This document shows positions 1-5,733 of a stretch of DNA of 8,620 nucleotides, piece after piece. The position numbers were made by a program, and so were the translations under genes. The notes below the pieces were generated by a model. It was not told the DNA's origin. It searched no databases and was given only the letters and a program-made list of their open reading frames with translations. Origin of the DNA: Promethearchaeia archaeon (GTDB lineage: Archaea > Asgardarchaeota > Lokiarchaeia > Sigyniarchaeales > SOKP01); the NCBI GenBank assembly GCA_029856375.1, contig JAHQWX010000055.1:1-8620 (forward strand), written 5' to 3'. How positions within the stretch are numbered: position 1 is the stretch's first letter; each line of letters opens with the position of its first letter.

Positions 1-402
1 ATTAAAGCTTTAAATATTTTAAAGAGAAATGTATTTACTCTTGATTTAAATCAGATAATATCTCCTTTATGTGCTGATATTGAATATTTCGAAATTTCAA
101 ACAAAAACATACCAAAAAATATGAAAGTAACAACAATTATGAATCCTCCGTTCGGAATTCAAACCAAAAAGGCTGATAGAATCTTTCTAGATAAAGCATT
201 TGAGTATTCCGATGTCATTTATTCAATACACTTGTCTAACGACGATAATAGAGAATTTTTAATTTCTTATATTGAAAAAAAACAATGGATTGTTGATGAT
301 ATCTTCACTTTTAATATGATTCTAGAGAAAACATTCGAGTTTCACACTCAAAAAAGAAAAAAGGTTTTAGTTGATTTGTATAGAATTGTAAAAAGAGATT
401 GA
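1..402 (+). CDS. METTL5-like N6-adenine RNA methyltransferase, 3' part (5' end outside window)
   Basis: The frame is open from base 1 to the TGA at 400-402, so the ATG at 121 is internal and the gene begins upstream of the window; 133 residues are visible. The key motif is NPPFG at residues 48-52, the (D/N)PPF catalytic motif of amino-group methyltransferases, where the target adenine amine sits. The pattern around it (IMNPPFG, then an AD-x3-FL-x2-A stretch, YSIHLS, and a C-terminal F-x-FH-x2-K...VDLYRI) matches METTL5, the 18S rRNA m6A methyltransferase, and its archaeal homologues. The SAM-binding glycine motif expected further upstream is not in the window. Family knowledge suggests rRNA modification; the exact substrate here is inferred. 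It converges on the enolase gene with one base between the stop codons. The fold call is solid, the substrate less so. Confidence 0.82.
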   Translation: MKALNILKRNVFTLDLNQIISPLCADIEYFEISNKNIPKNMKVTTIMNPPFGIQTKKADRIFLDKAFEYSDVIYSIHLSNDDNREFLISYIEKKQWIVDDIFTFNMILEKTFEFHTQKRKKVLVDLYRIVKRD

Positions 403-403
403 T

Positions 404-1708
404 TCATTGATAGGATTTCCAATCGTCAAAACTCTTAGGATATTTCATTATATCAGGAAAGTCTCCTTCAATTCTCAATAATTGATTATATTTAGCATTC
501 CTATCGCTTCTACAAGGTGCACCCGTTTTAATAAATCCCGTGCATAAGCCAACAGACAAATCAGATATAAAGGCATCGGAAGTTTCACCTGAACGATGAG
601 ATACAACCACGTTGAAATTAGCGTTATATGCCATTTTTGCAGCATCGATTGCTTCTGTCAAGGATCCAATTTGATTAACCTTTAGTAATAACGCACTCCC
701 CGCATCCATTTTTATTGCTTTTTCTAAAATTTTAACGTTAGTAACGGTTAAATCGTCGTCGACAATTATAACATTCTTATTCACATTCTTTGTTAATTTC
801 CTAAAACTTTCGAAGTCGTTTTCATCAAAGGGATCTTCAATTGACTTTAATGGATAATCTTCAATAAGATTAATGTAATATTGAACCATTTCGTTGCTAT
901 CTAAGACTTTTCCGTCGATATAATACGCCCCATCTTTATAGAATTCACTAGCAGCTGAATCTAATGCTAAAACAAAGTCTACTCCTGGATGAAATCCAGC
1001 GCTATTAATCGCTTCTATAATAATATCTAAGGCTTCTGTTGTGTTTTGCATTGAAGGTGCAAATCCGCCCTCATCACCGACATTGATAGAATTTTTACCG
1101 TATTTTTCTCTTAATAAATCCTTCATTGTATGATATGTTTCAGTCAACATTTGAATAGCTTGTTGAAAACTTTTCGCACCAATTGGGAGAACCATAAATT
1201 CTTGGATTGCCAACGCATTTCCAGCGTGTTTACCTCCGTTTAATATGTTTGACATGGGAATTGGCATTAAATAAGAATCAGTAGATTTATCGTGGCTCAA
1301 TTTATACAAGTGTTCAAATAAAGGAATGTTTTGCAATCTTGCTGCGAGTTTCGCTGCTGCTAGAGATATGGATAGAACTGCGTTTGCTCCCAGTTTGCCT
1401 TTATTTTCTGTTCCATCTATGCTAATCATCTCGTTATCGAGCTTAGTTTGTTCTCTTATATCAAATCCAATTAGCTTCTTGGCTAAGATATCATTTACGT
1501 TTGACACAGCTGTTTTGACGCCTTTCCCTAAGAAATCGCTTCCACCATCTCTTAATTCTAACGCTTCATTACTCCCAGTAGAAGCACCCGATGGGACAGC
1601 AGCTCTCGCATATTCTTTACCGCAAAATAGATCCGTTTCAACCGTTGGATTTCCTCGACTATCTAAAATCCATCTTGACTTAATGTCTGTAATTTTAAAA
1701 TCTGCCAT
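404..1708 (-). CDS. eno: Enolase (phosphopyruvate hydratase)
   Basis: Cytosolic glycolytic/gluconeogenic enzyme interconverting 2-phosphoglycerate and phosphoenolpyruvate. At 434 residues it is full length for the family. Visible signatures: SRGNPTVE (17-24), the mobile loop SGASTG (40-45), GDEGGFAP (211-218) with the catalytic acid E213, magnesium ligands D250, E291 and one of the D317-D319 aspartates, catalytic base K343 in LLKVNQIGS, SHRSGET (370-376) and K394 in the IKTGAP segment. All catalytic positions are present, so it should be active. The start ATG (complement of 1706-1708) gives the usual short N-terminus ahead of the first conserved block. It is transcribed away from rfcS out of a shared 140-bp region and runs into the METTL5-like gene. 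I see no recognisable terminator in the one-base gap. Confidence 0.98.
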   Translation of the reverse strand: MADFKITDIKSRWILDSRGNPTVETDLFCGKEYARAAVPSGASTGSNEALELRDGGSDFLGKGVKTAVSNVNDILAKKLIGFDIREQTKLDNEMISIDGTENKGKLGANAVLSISLAAAKLAARLQNIPLFEHLYKLSHDKSTDSYLMPIPMSNILNGGKHAGNALAIQEFMVLPIGAKSFQQAIQMLTETYHTMKDLLREKYGKNSINVGDEGGFAPSMQNTTEALDIIIEAINSAGFHPGVDFVLALDSAASEFYKDGAYYIDGKVLDSNEMVQYYINLIEDYPLKSIEDPFDENDFESFRKLTKNVNKNVIIVDDDLTVTNVKILEKAIKMDAGSALLLKVNQIGSLTEAIDAAKMAYNANFNVVVSHRSGETSDAFISDLSVGLCTGFIKTGAPCRSDRNAKYNQLLRIEGDFPDIMKYPKSFDDWKSYQ

Positions 1709-1743
1709 TTTGATTTCACAAAAATTTGTATAGAGTTAATTGA

Positions 1744-1762
1744 ATAATTTATTTATTTAAAA
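1744..1762 (-). promoter_or_regulatory. Candidate TATA element for enolase
   Basis: Read on the minus strand, this A/T-only stretch includes TTTAAATAAATAAAT, roughly 35-55 bases upstream of the enolase ATG and suitably placed for a short-leader archaeal transcript. The whole intergenic region is A/T-rich, so the exact box is uncertain. Confidence 0.35.
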
Positions 1763-1803
1763 AAAATTAAAATTATAATATTCTACGAATCATAAATTTT
1801 TAA

Positions 1804-1818
1804 ATATTTATTAAATAA
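1804..1818 (+). promoter_or_regulatory. Candidate TATA element for rfcS
   Basis: TATTTATTAAATAA lies about 30-45 bases before the rfcS ATG at 1849. No Shine-Dalgarno sequence is visible before that ATG (the preceding bases are C/A-rich), unlike the downstream genes. A very short-leader or leaderless transcript starting around 1840-1849 would fit this box. Confidence 0.4.
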
Positions 1819-1848
1819 TTAGTCCTTAATTTATCCACCAAAAACGCC

Positions 1849-2820
1849 ATGTCTCAAAAACTAGCAAAACCTTGGGTTGAAAAATATCGACCAAGGAAAT
1901 TAGACGATGTTGTAAATCAAAAAGAAATAGTCGCCCGTCTTAAACAATTCGTTAAAGACAAATCAATGCCTCACCTAATCTTTTCCGGACCAGCCGGAAC
2001 AGGGAAAACCACATGCGCGCTTGCAATGGTCCGAGAATTGTATGGTAAAGAAATGGCACCTAACACGACCTATTTGGAGTTAAACGCAAGCGATGAGAGA
2101 GGAATCAATGTTATTAGGACGATCATTAAGGATTTTGCAAAAGCGAGGGCACCAGTAGCGTTTCCTTTCAAAATACTCATATTGGACGAAGCGGATAATA
2201 TGACCGCACCAGCGCAGCAAGCACTGAGACGCACTATGGAAAAATATACTAAAAATTGTCGAATGATCTTGATTTGCAATTATTCAAACAAAATAATATT
2301 ACCTATACAGTCAAGAGCGGTGGTATTTCGCTTTTCGAGATTATCTAAAGATGATATTGTGGAGCGATTGACTTTAGTATCGAAAAGGGAAAGCATACAA
2401 ATCGACGACAGTGGATTGGAAGCTCTCGTTAAAGTCGCTGGGGGAGATTGTAGAAGGGCGATTAATTACTTCCAATCAAGCAGTACATTATCCGACGAAG
2501 TCAATGAGGAAGTCATATACAGAATCGCAGGAGAAGTCCCATCCGAAGATATCGTTAAAATTTTAAAATTTTCGATTAAAGGAGAGTTACAATTAGCAAG
2601 AGCAATTTTAAATGAATTAGTGAGAGATTACGGTTTATCGGGTAGTAATTTGATTAGACAAATGCACCGGGAAGTGTACAATTTAGAGATTTCTGAGGAT
2701 AAAAAGGTAGAAATTATAAAGATATTAGCAGAAATAGAGTACCGACTGAGCCAAGGTGCAACTGAGGAGATTCAGTTAAATTCACTTTTGGCAAAAATTG
2801 TTTTATTAGATGCGAAATAG
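1849..2820 (+). CDS. rfcS: Replication factor C small subunit (clamp loader ATPase)
   Basis: AAA+ ATPase of the archaeal clamp loader, which opens and loads the PCNA sliding clamp at primer-template junctions together with the large subunit RfcL (not in this window). The 323-residue length is typical. It has the RFC box near the N-terminus (PWVEKYRP, 8-15), Walker A GPAGTGKTT (47-55), Walker B LILDEAD (110-116), a sensor-1 region around CNYSN (143-147), the arginine-finger motif SRA (155-157, where SRC is usual) and sensor 2 GDCRRAIN (199-206, where GDMRRAIN or GDLRRAIN is common). The rest is the helical C-terminal collar domain. No intein is present. The start is set by the conserved N-terminus; no ribosome-binding site is visible. 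It appears to be its own transcription unit, with a hairpin terminator downstream. Confidence 0.97.
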   Translation: MSQKLAKPWVEKYRPRKLDDVVNQKEIVARLKQFVKDKSMPHLIFSGPAGTGKTTCALAMVRELYGKEMAPNTTYLELNASDERGINVIRTIIKDFAKARAPVAFPFKILILDEADNMTAPAQQALRRTMEKYTKNCRMILICNYSNKIILPIQSRAVVFRFSRLSKDDIVERLTLVSKRESIQIDDSGLEALVKVAGGDCRRAINYFQSSSTLSDEVNEEVIYRIAGEVPSEDIVKILKFSIKGELQLARAILNELVRDYGLSGSNLIRQMHREVYNLEISEDKKVEIIKILAEIEYRLSQGATEEIQLNSLLAKIVLLDAK

Positions 2821-2866
2821 ACTTAATTAGTCTCTAATAACTGCAAGTAAAAAGAAAAAAGTACGA

Positions 2867-2891
2867 TAAGGAACGAATACCTTAGTTTTTT
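2867..2891 (+). terminator. Hairpin plus T-run terminator after rfcS
   Basis: TAAGG (2867-2871) pairs with CCTTA (2880-2884) around an 8-base loop and is followed after one G by six T residues (2886-2891). The stem is weak but well placed, 46 bases after the rfcS stop and before the next promoter. Archaeal termination relies mainly on the T-run. Confidence 0.5.
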
Positions 2892-2928
2892 ATGAATATT
2901 TATAATTATTAACCAAATTCATATCAAC

Positions 2929-2940
2929 TTTTTTATAAAA
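2929..2940 (+). promoter_or_regulatory. TATA box of the sulfur operon
   Basis: TTTTTTATAAAA, a good archaeal TATA box. A start site about 25 bases downstream would lie near 2962-2966, inside the inverted repeat at 2955-2979, leaving a leader of roughly 70 bases before tusA. The decamer TTTTATAAAA recurs upstream of the hydrogenase genes at 5639-5648. Confidence 0.55.
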
Positions 2941-2954
2941 GTAGGTTTTAATTA

Positions 2955-2979
2955 AATTATCGATTAATTTTCGATAATT
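2955..2979. promoter_or_regulatory. 9-bp perfect inverted repeat, candidate operator of the sulfur operon
   Basis: AATTATCGA (2955-2963) and TCGATAATT (2971-2979) are perfect reverse complements separated by 7 bases. The repeat begins 14 bases after the TATA box, over the expected transcription start, which is a classic place for a repressor dimer. Each arm contains CG in otherwise A/T-only sequence. The regulator is unknown. Confidence 0.5.
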
Positions 2980-3037
2980 ATTCAAAAAAAACAAACAAAC
3001 AAACAAAAAAATAAGAAATATTAACGAGGTAAAAAAG

Positions 3038-3271
3038 ATGGTTGATATTACTGATACTTTAGATGTAAAGGGAGAAGTTTGTCCGTATCCTGATGTAAAA
3101 AGCAAGAGAAAAGTGAAGAAAATGAAATCTGGAGATGTGCTTAAGATCTTAGTAGACTATCCTCTTTCAGCGGAGCGAATCCCTGAAACGATGAAATCTT
3201 TAGGGCACGAAGTTATCTCCATCGATAAGGTAGGAGATGCTGATTGGGTTATTCTCGTTAAAATTAAGTGA
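3038..3271 (+). CDS. tusA: TusA/SirA-family sulfur carrier protein
   Basis: Small cytosolic protein (77 residues) that carries sulfur as a persulfide on one cysteine. The family signature is seen as LDVKGEVCPYPDV (8-20), with the sulfur-accepting C15 in CPYP, then KKMKSGDVLKI and the D-x-P-x-S-x4-IP segment (40-49). C15 is the only cysteine. In bacteria TusA passes sulfur to TusBCD-type proteins for tRNA thiolation or, in sulfur oxidisers, works with DsrE proteins and Hdr-like complexes. Here a YeeE-type transporter follows after 10 bases and three DsrE-superfamily genes come next, fitting a sulfur relay. The start is supported by GAGGT at 3026-3030, seven bases before the ATG. First gene of the operon. 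Confidence 0.92.
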   Translation: MVDITDTLDVKGEVCPYPDVKSKRKVKKMKSGDVLKILVDYPLSAERIPETMKSLGHEVISIDKVGDADWVILVKIK

Positions 3272-3281
3272 AGTGAAAAAA

Positions 3282-4340
3282 ATGGTAGATATAGTAACAG
3301 TTGTAATTCCTGGGCTAATAGTAGGAATACTATTTGGTTTTATCTTACAGCGTGGTCGCTTTTGTATGAATTCTGCGTTTAGAGATATAATCTTATTGAA
3401 AGAATATAAATTAGCAAAGGGAGTAGCGCTTGCACTAGGAGTTGAGATGATTGGATTTTCAATATTGATACTGGGAGGAATAGTGACTGCAAATCCAAAA
3501 CCTTTTACGGTGTTAGGAAGTATTCTTGGAGGTTTGATTTTTGGCATCGGAATGGTCCTCGCATCTGGATGCGCTAGTGGAACATCGTATCGAGTTGGAG
3601 AAGGAATGACCGGTTCATTTGTTGCGTTGCTTGGATTAGGAATTGGTGCTTACACGACTAAGTCTGGAGTTATGTCGTGGGCTAGCAGTTCATTAAAAAC
3701 CACAATAGCAGATCCCATTACTAGTGGTGGACTAAGGATTGCAGGTGACGCGACACCGATTATTATGCTTATTATCGGTATTGCAGTGATCTGTGTTTTT
3801 GTCTATTTCCACTTAATTCCGTATTTAAAAGAAAGAAAAGAGAAAAACGAAGCAATCTTAGATTTTAGCGACATGACAACCAAAATATTTAAAACTGCGT
3901 ATCCATGGTGGATTTCTGGTCTAGCTATCGCTATATTGAACTGTGCAGCATGGATATCCTCGGCAGCAGGCGGTAGAAATTATCCATTGGGAATTACTGC
4001 TGGTTGGCTTGGGTGGCTTCAATGGTCAGTTACTGGGCTTGATAGTGCATTGAATTGGCTTGTATTTATGGTGGCAGGACTAGTATTAGGATCTTTAATA
4101 GCGGCAATAATTTCAAAAGAGTTCAAATTGAGAATTCCTAAGGAAGGTAAAACTCTATTATTACAATTTCTTGGCGGGCTTCTCATGGGATTTGGAGCAG
4201 TTACTGCTGGAGGCTGTAATATCGGGAATCTCTTAAGCGGAATACCCATGGGTTCAGTAGGAAGTATCATGACGGGAATCTTCATAGTTCTCGGTTGCTG
4301 GCTTATGGCTTATTTGCTTTTTATGAGAGGAGAAGAATAA
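3282..4340 (+). CDS. YeeE/YedE-family membrane protein, probable thiosulfate/sulfur-compound transporter (TsuA-like)
   Basis: Polytopic membrane protein of 352 residues from the chosen start. The two halves carry the family's repeated cysteine motifs: GRFCMN (C28), SGCASG (C97) and GGCNIG (C312). In the structurally characterised YeeE thiosulfate transporter, three conserved cysteines are proposed to relay thiosulfate through the membrane; the 69-residue spacing of the first two here agrees with my recollection of that protein. Glycine-rich hydrophobic helices fill most of the chain, with a charged loop near 182-206 between the halves. An upstream ATG at 3237 would add 15 residues and overlap tusA; I prefer 3282 because it follows GAAGTGAAAAAA, matches the spacing seen at other starts here and leaves tusA intact. 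YeeE beside TusA is a recurrent pairing in prokaryotes. Transport of thiosulfate specifically is inferred. Confidence 0.87.
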   Translation: MVDIVTVVIPGLIVGILFGFILQRGRFCMNSAFRDIILLKEYKLAKGVALALGVEMIGFSILILGGIVTANPKPFTVLGSILGGLIFGIGMVLASGCASGTSYRVGEGMTGSFVALLGLGIGAYTTKSGVMSWASSSLKTTIADPITSGGLRIAGDATPIIMLIIGIAVICVFVYFHLIPYLKERKEKNEAILDFSDMTTKIFKTAYPWWISGLAIAILNCAAWISSAAGGRNYPLGITAGWLGWLQWSVTGLDSALNWLVFMVAGLVLGSLIAAIISKEFKLRIPKEGKTLLLQFLGGLLMGFGAVTAGGCNIGNLLSGIPMGSVGSIMTGIFIVLGCWLMAYLLFMRGEE

Positions 4341-4359
4341 AAAAAGGATATGAAATAAA

Positions 4360-4722
4360 ATGGGAAAATTAGGTATTCTTTTTTTTACAGGACCTTATCA
4401 GTCTCAAGCATGTGAAACTGTTTGCAAAATAGCTAACGCTGCATTGGATAAAGGACACGAAGTGCGAATTTTTTGTTATATGGACGCCGTTAATGCGGTT
4501 TTACAAAACCAAAAAAAAATCGAAGGGGTTTATAACATCGAAGAAGGATTTAAACAAATTCTCGATAAGGGTGCTATTGTGAGATTATGTAATTTATGCC
4601 TCCTAGTAAGAGGCACTACGCAAAATTGTATATCTCGTGAATGCGGCGATATTAAAAGAGCTGGAACTCCGGACTTAGCAAAAATAATAGAATTAACAGA
4701 TAAATTAATAGCCGTATGCTAA
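4360..4722 (+). CDS. DsrE/TusD-like sulfurtransferase subunit
   Basis: A 120-residue DsrE-superfamily protein: N-terminal beta strand (LGILFFTGPY, 4-13), helix with C18 and C22, strand VRIFCYMDAV (35-44), and the diagnostic LCNLCLLVRG (76-85). In TusD/DsrE the cysteine at this position (near residue 78) accepts the persulfide; here it would be C77 or C80 of a CxxC. It has eight cysteines (18, 22, 39, 77, 80, 90, 95 and the last residue, 120), many for so short a protein, which could indicate metal or cluster binding or several persulfide sites; that is speculation. It is the only one of the three Dsr-like proteins with the active-site cysteine motif, so it is the likely catalytic subunit of a TusBCD/DsrEFH-type complex receiving sulfur from TusA. 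Confidence 0.85.
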   Translation: MGKLGILFFTGPYQSQACETVCKIANAALDKGHEVRIFCYMDAVNAVLQNQKKIEGVYNIEEGFKQILDKGAIVRLCNLCLLVRGTTQNCISRECGDIKRAGTPDLAKIIELTDKLIAVC

Positions 4723-4733
4723 GGTGAGATAAA

Positions 4734-5078
4734 ATGTCAGAAGAAAAAAATGTGGTGATCCTTTTAAGAGAGCCTCCTCACGGATCTCTTCATCCAGTTG
4801 AGGGCTTAAGAATGTCAGTTGCAATAAGTAGCGATTATGACCCTATTACGATTGCAATTAAGGGAGCGGTATATACTTTTTTAAAAGGTTCAGATAAAAC
4901 AATTTACCAAATGCATATAGAGTTCTTAAAAGAAATTGATTTAGATATCTTTGTAGATAAAAAATCTGTTGAGGAATTAGGTTTGTCTAAGGAAGATTTA
5001 ATTGAGGAAGTGGAAATTATTGAGCACGACGATGTATTAAAAAAAATATCTGAGGCTGATTTAGTTATTCCATTTTAG
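4734..5078 (+). CDS. DsrF/TusC-like subunit
   Basis: A 114-residue protein with no cysteine at all. N-terminal strand VVILLREPPHGSLHPVEGLRMSVA (7-30), a segment AIKGAVYTFLKG (41-52) and the C-terminal pattern SEADLVIPF resemble DsrF/TusC-type members of the DsrE superfamily. In TusBCD only TusD needs its cysteine, so a cysteine-free TusC-like partner is consistent with a structural role in a heteromeric ring. GGTGAG (4723-4728) immediately follows the preceding TAA and stands five bases before the ATG, a clear ribosome-binding site. Position between DsrE-like and DsrH-like genes strengthens an otherwise weak sequence call. Confidence 0.75.
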   Translation: MSEEKNVVILLREPPHGSLHPVEGLRMSVAISSDYDPITIAIKGAVYTFLKGSDKTIYQMHIEFLKEIDLDIFVDKKSVEELGLSKEDLIEEVEIIEHDDVLKKISEADLVIPF

Positions 5079-5092
5079 GAGGCATGATGATA

Positions 5093-5389
5093 ATGGGGAA
5101 AAAATCGCTATATTTCATTACAGATGAGGATGAAACAGGAATAGAGCTTGCTCTAGAGAATAAAGAAAACGATATTACAATTTGTTTGCTTCAAGATGCA
5201 GTATTCTTTGCTAATAAAACCAATAAATTAATTTCAGAAGCACTTAATCAAAATAAAACAGTTATAGTAGTAAAAGAAGATATAGAAAAAAGAGGCTTAA
5301 CCAATATAATTAATAACAAGGTTAATGCACTAGATTACGGAGAAATTATTGACAAAATCTTTGAGCACGACTCTGTCATAAACCTATGA
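5093..5389 (+). CDS. DsrH/TusB-like subunit
   Basis: Small protein of about 98 residues with strand KSLYFITDED at the N-terminus and ITICLLQDAVFFA in the first half, the latter matching the LLLQDGV-type motif of TusB/DsrH. The end (residues EIIDKIFEHDSVINL) is acidic and hydrophobic. Three in-frame ATGs occur at 5084, 5087 and 5093. AGGAGG at 5077-5082 is too close to the first; I chose 5093 because the conserved strand begins right after it, but 5087 is also possible. The TusF/TusC-like stop overlaps this ribosome-binding site, indicating translational coupling. One cysteine only (in ICLLQD), so probably a non-catalytic partner in the DsrEFH/TusBCD-like complex. Last gene of the sulfur operon. 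Confidence 0.75.
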   Translation: MGKKSLYFITDEDETGIELALENKENDITICLLQDAVFFANKTNKLISEALNQNKTVIVVKEDIEKRGLTNIINNKVNALDYGEIIDKIFEHDSVINL

Positions 5390-5421
5390 TGGGTTAAATT
5401 TCAAATTTTAATTTAAAAAAA

Positions 5422-5442
5422 TTTTTTCTTTTTTTTATTTTT
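5422..5442 (+). terminator. Poly-T terminator after the sulfur operon
   Basis: Runs of six, eight and five T residues separated by single C and A bases, preceded by seven A residues (5415-5421). This is the form of an archaeal poly-U termination signal, 33 bases after the dsrH-like stop. Confidence 0.6.
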
Positions 5443-5554
5443 CATTACTGAGTTTTAAAGAGAATTATTCAAAGATCGCTGATTACTTAAAAAAATTTTT
5501 GAATATTTACGTAATTATTGGCGTTTTATTGATATTGTAAATGCAAATCTTGTT

Positions 5555-5613
5555 GGATTGAATCCGAATAATGAATATTTATTCATATCTTCTCATAATT
5601 AGAGAATCTAATT
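5555..5613. promoter_or_regulatory. Cluster of three palindromes upstream of the hydrogenase promoter
   Basis: GGATT-G-AATCC (5555-5565), ATGAATA-TT-TATTCAT (5571-5586) and AATTAGA-GAA-TCTAATT (5597-5613) are each perfect inverted repeats with 1-3 base centres. They lie 26-84 bases upstream of the TATA box, a position suited to regulator binding. The three differ in sequence, so they are not one repeated site. Confidence 0.35.
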
Positions 5614-5638
5614 TCCCTTTTATGAAAAACAATCATTT

Positions 5639-5648
5639 TTTTATAAAA
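5639..5648 (+). promoter_or_regulatory. TATA box of the hydrogenase operon
   Basis: TTTTATAAAA, preceded by more T residues, is identical to the decamer in front of tusA. It predicts transcription from about 5670 and a leader of about 60 bases. Confidence 0.55.
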
Positions 5649-5733
5649 TTGCATATAACTACAATTATCAAATATCTATATTTGAAAAATAAAAAATAAA
5701 AAAGAAACCAAAAAGTTAAACAGGTAAAAAAAG

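Larger units (their letters stand above)
5390..5733. other. Intergenic region between the sulfur operon and the hydrogenase operon
   Basis: These 344 bases hold no convincing gene on either strand. Contents from left to right: a T-rich terminator, a plain A/T-rich stretch, three small perfect palindromes between 5555 and 5613, a TATA box near 5639, and a leader of about 60 bases ending in AGGT before the vhuG ATG. The features separate the two gene groups into distinct transcription units. Confidence 0.7.

Noticed and set aside
1326..1733. Open frame of 135 codons on the + strand, opposite enolase
   Set aside because: It lies antisense to a clearly real, full-length enolase, the protein looks like no family and it has no ribosome-binding site; a shadow of the enolase codon pattern.
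2983..3013. CAAA repeats in the tusA leader, as a possible microsatellite or start of a CRISPR-like array
   Set aside because: Only a few short imperfect units in an A-rich untranslated leader; no spacers or repeat structure.
2890..3105. Open frame of 71 codons on the - strand with a hydrophobic middle, over the tusA start and promoter
   Set aside because: The hydrophobic stretch is the complement of A-rich leader DNA; no start signal, and it overlaps tusA.
3269..3271. TGA at the end of tusA (and the TGA stops of the METTL5-like and dsrH-like genes) as further selenocysteine codons
   Set aside because: Translation past these TGAs gives no sequence resembling the family, and each protein is already complete at its stop.
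3237..3281. Upstream ATG extending the YeeE-like protein by 15 residues
   Set aside because: It would overlap tusA by 35 bases and has no good ribosome-binding site; the ATG at 3282 has spacing and upstream sequence like its neighbours.
3200..3547. Open frame of 115 codons on the - strand over tusA and the YeeE gene
   Set aside because: Antisense to two conserved genes; proline/isoleucine-rich translation typical of reversed membrane-protein sequence.
4597..4615. TGCCTC/GAGGCA hairpin with a 7-base loop inside the DsrE-like gene
   Set aside because: It falls on codons for the conserved CLLVRG active-site segment, so coding constraint explains it well enough.
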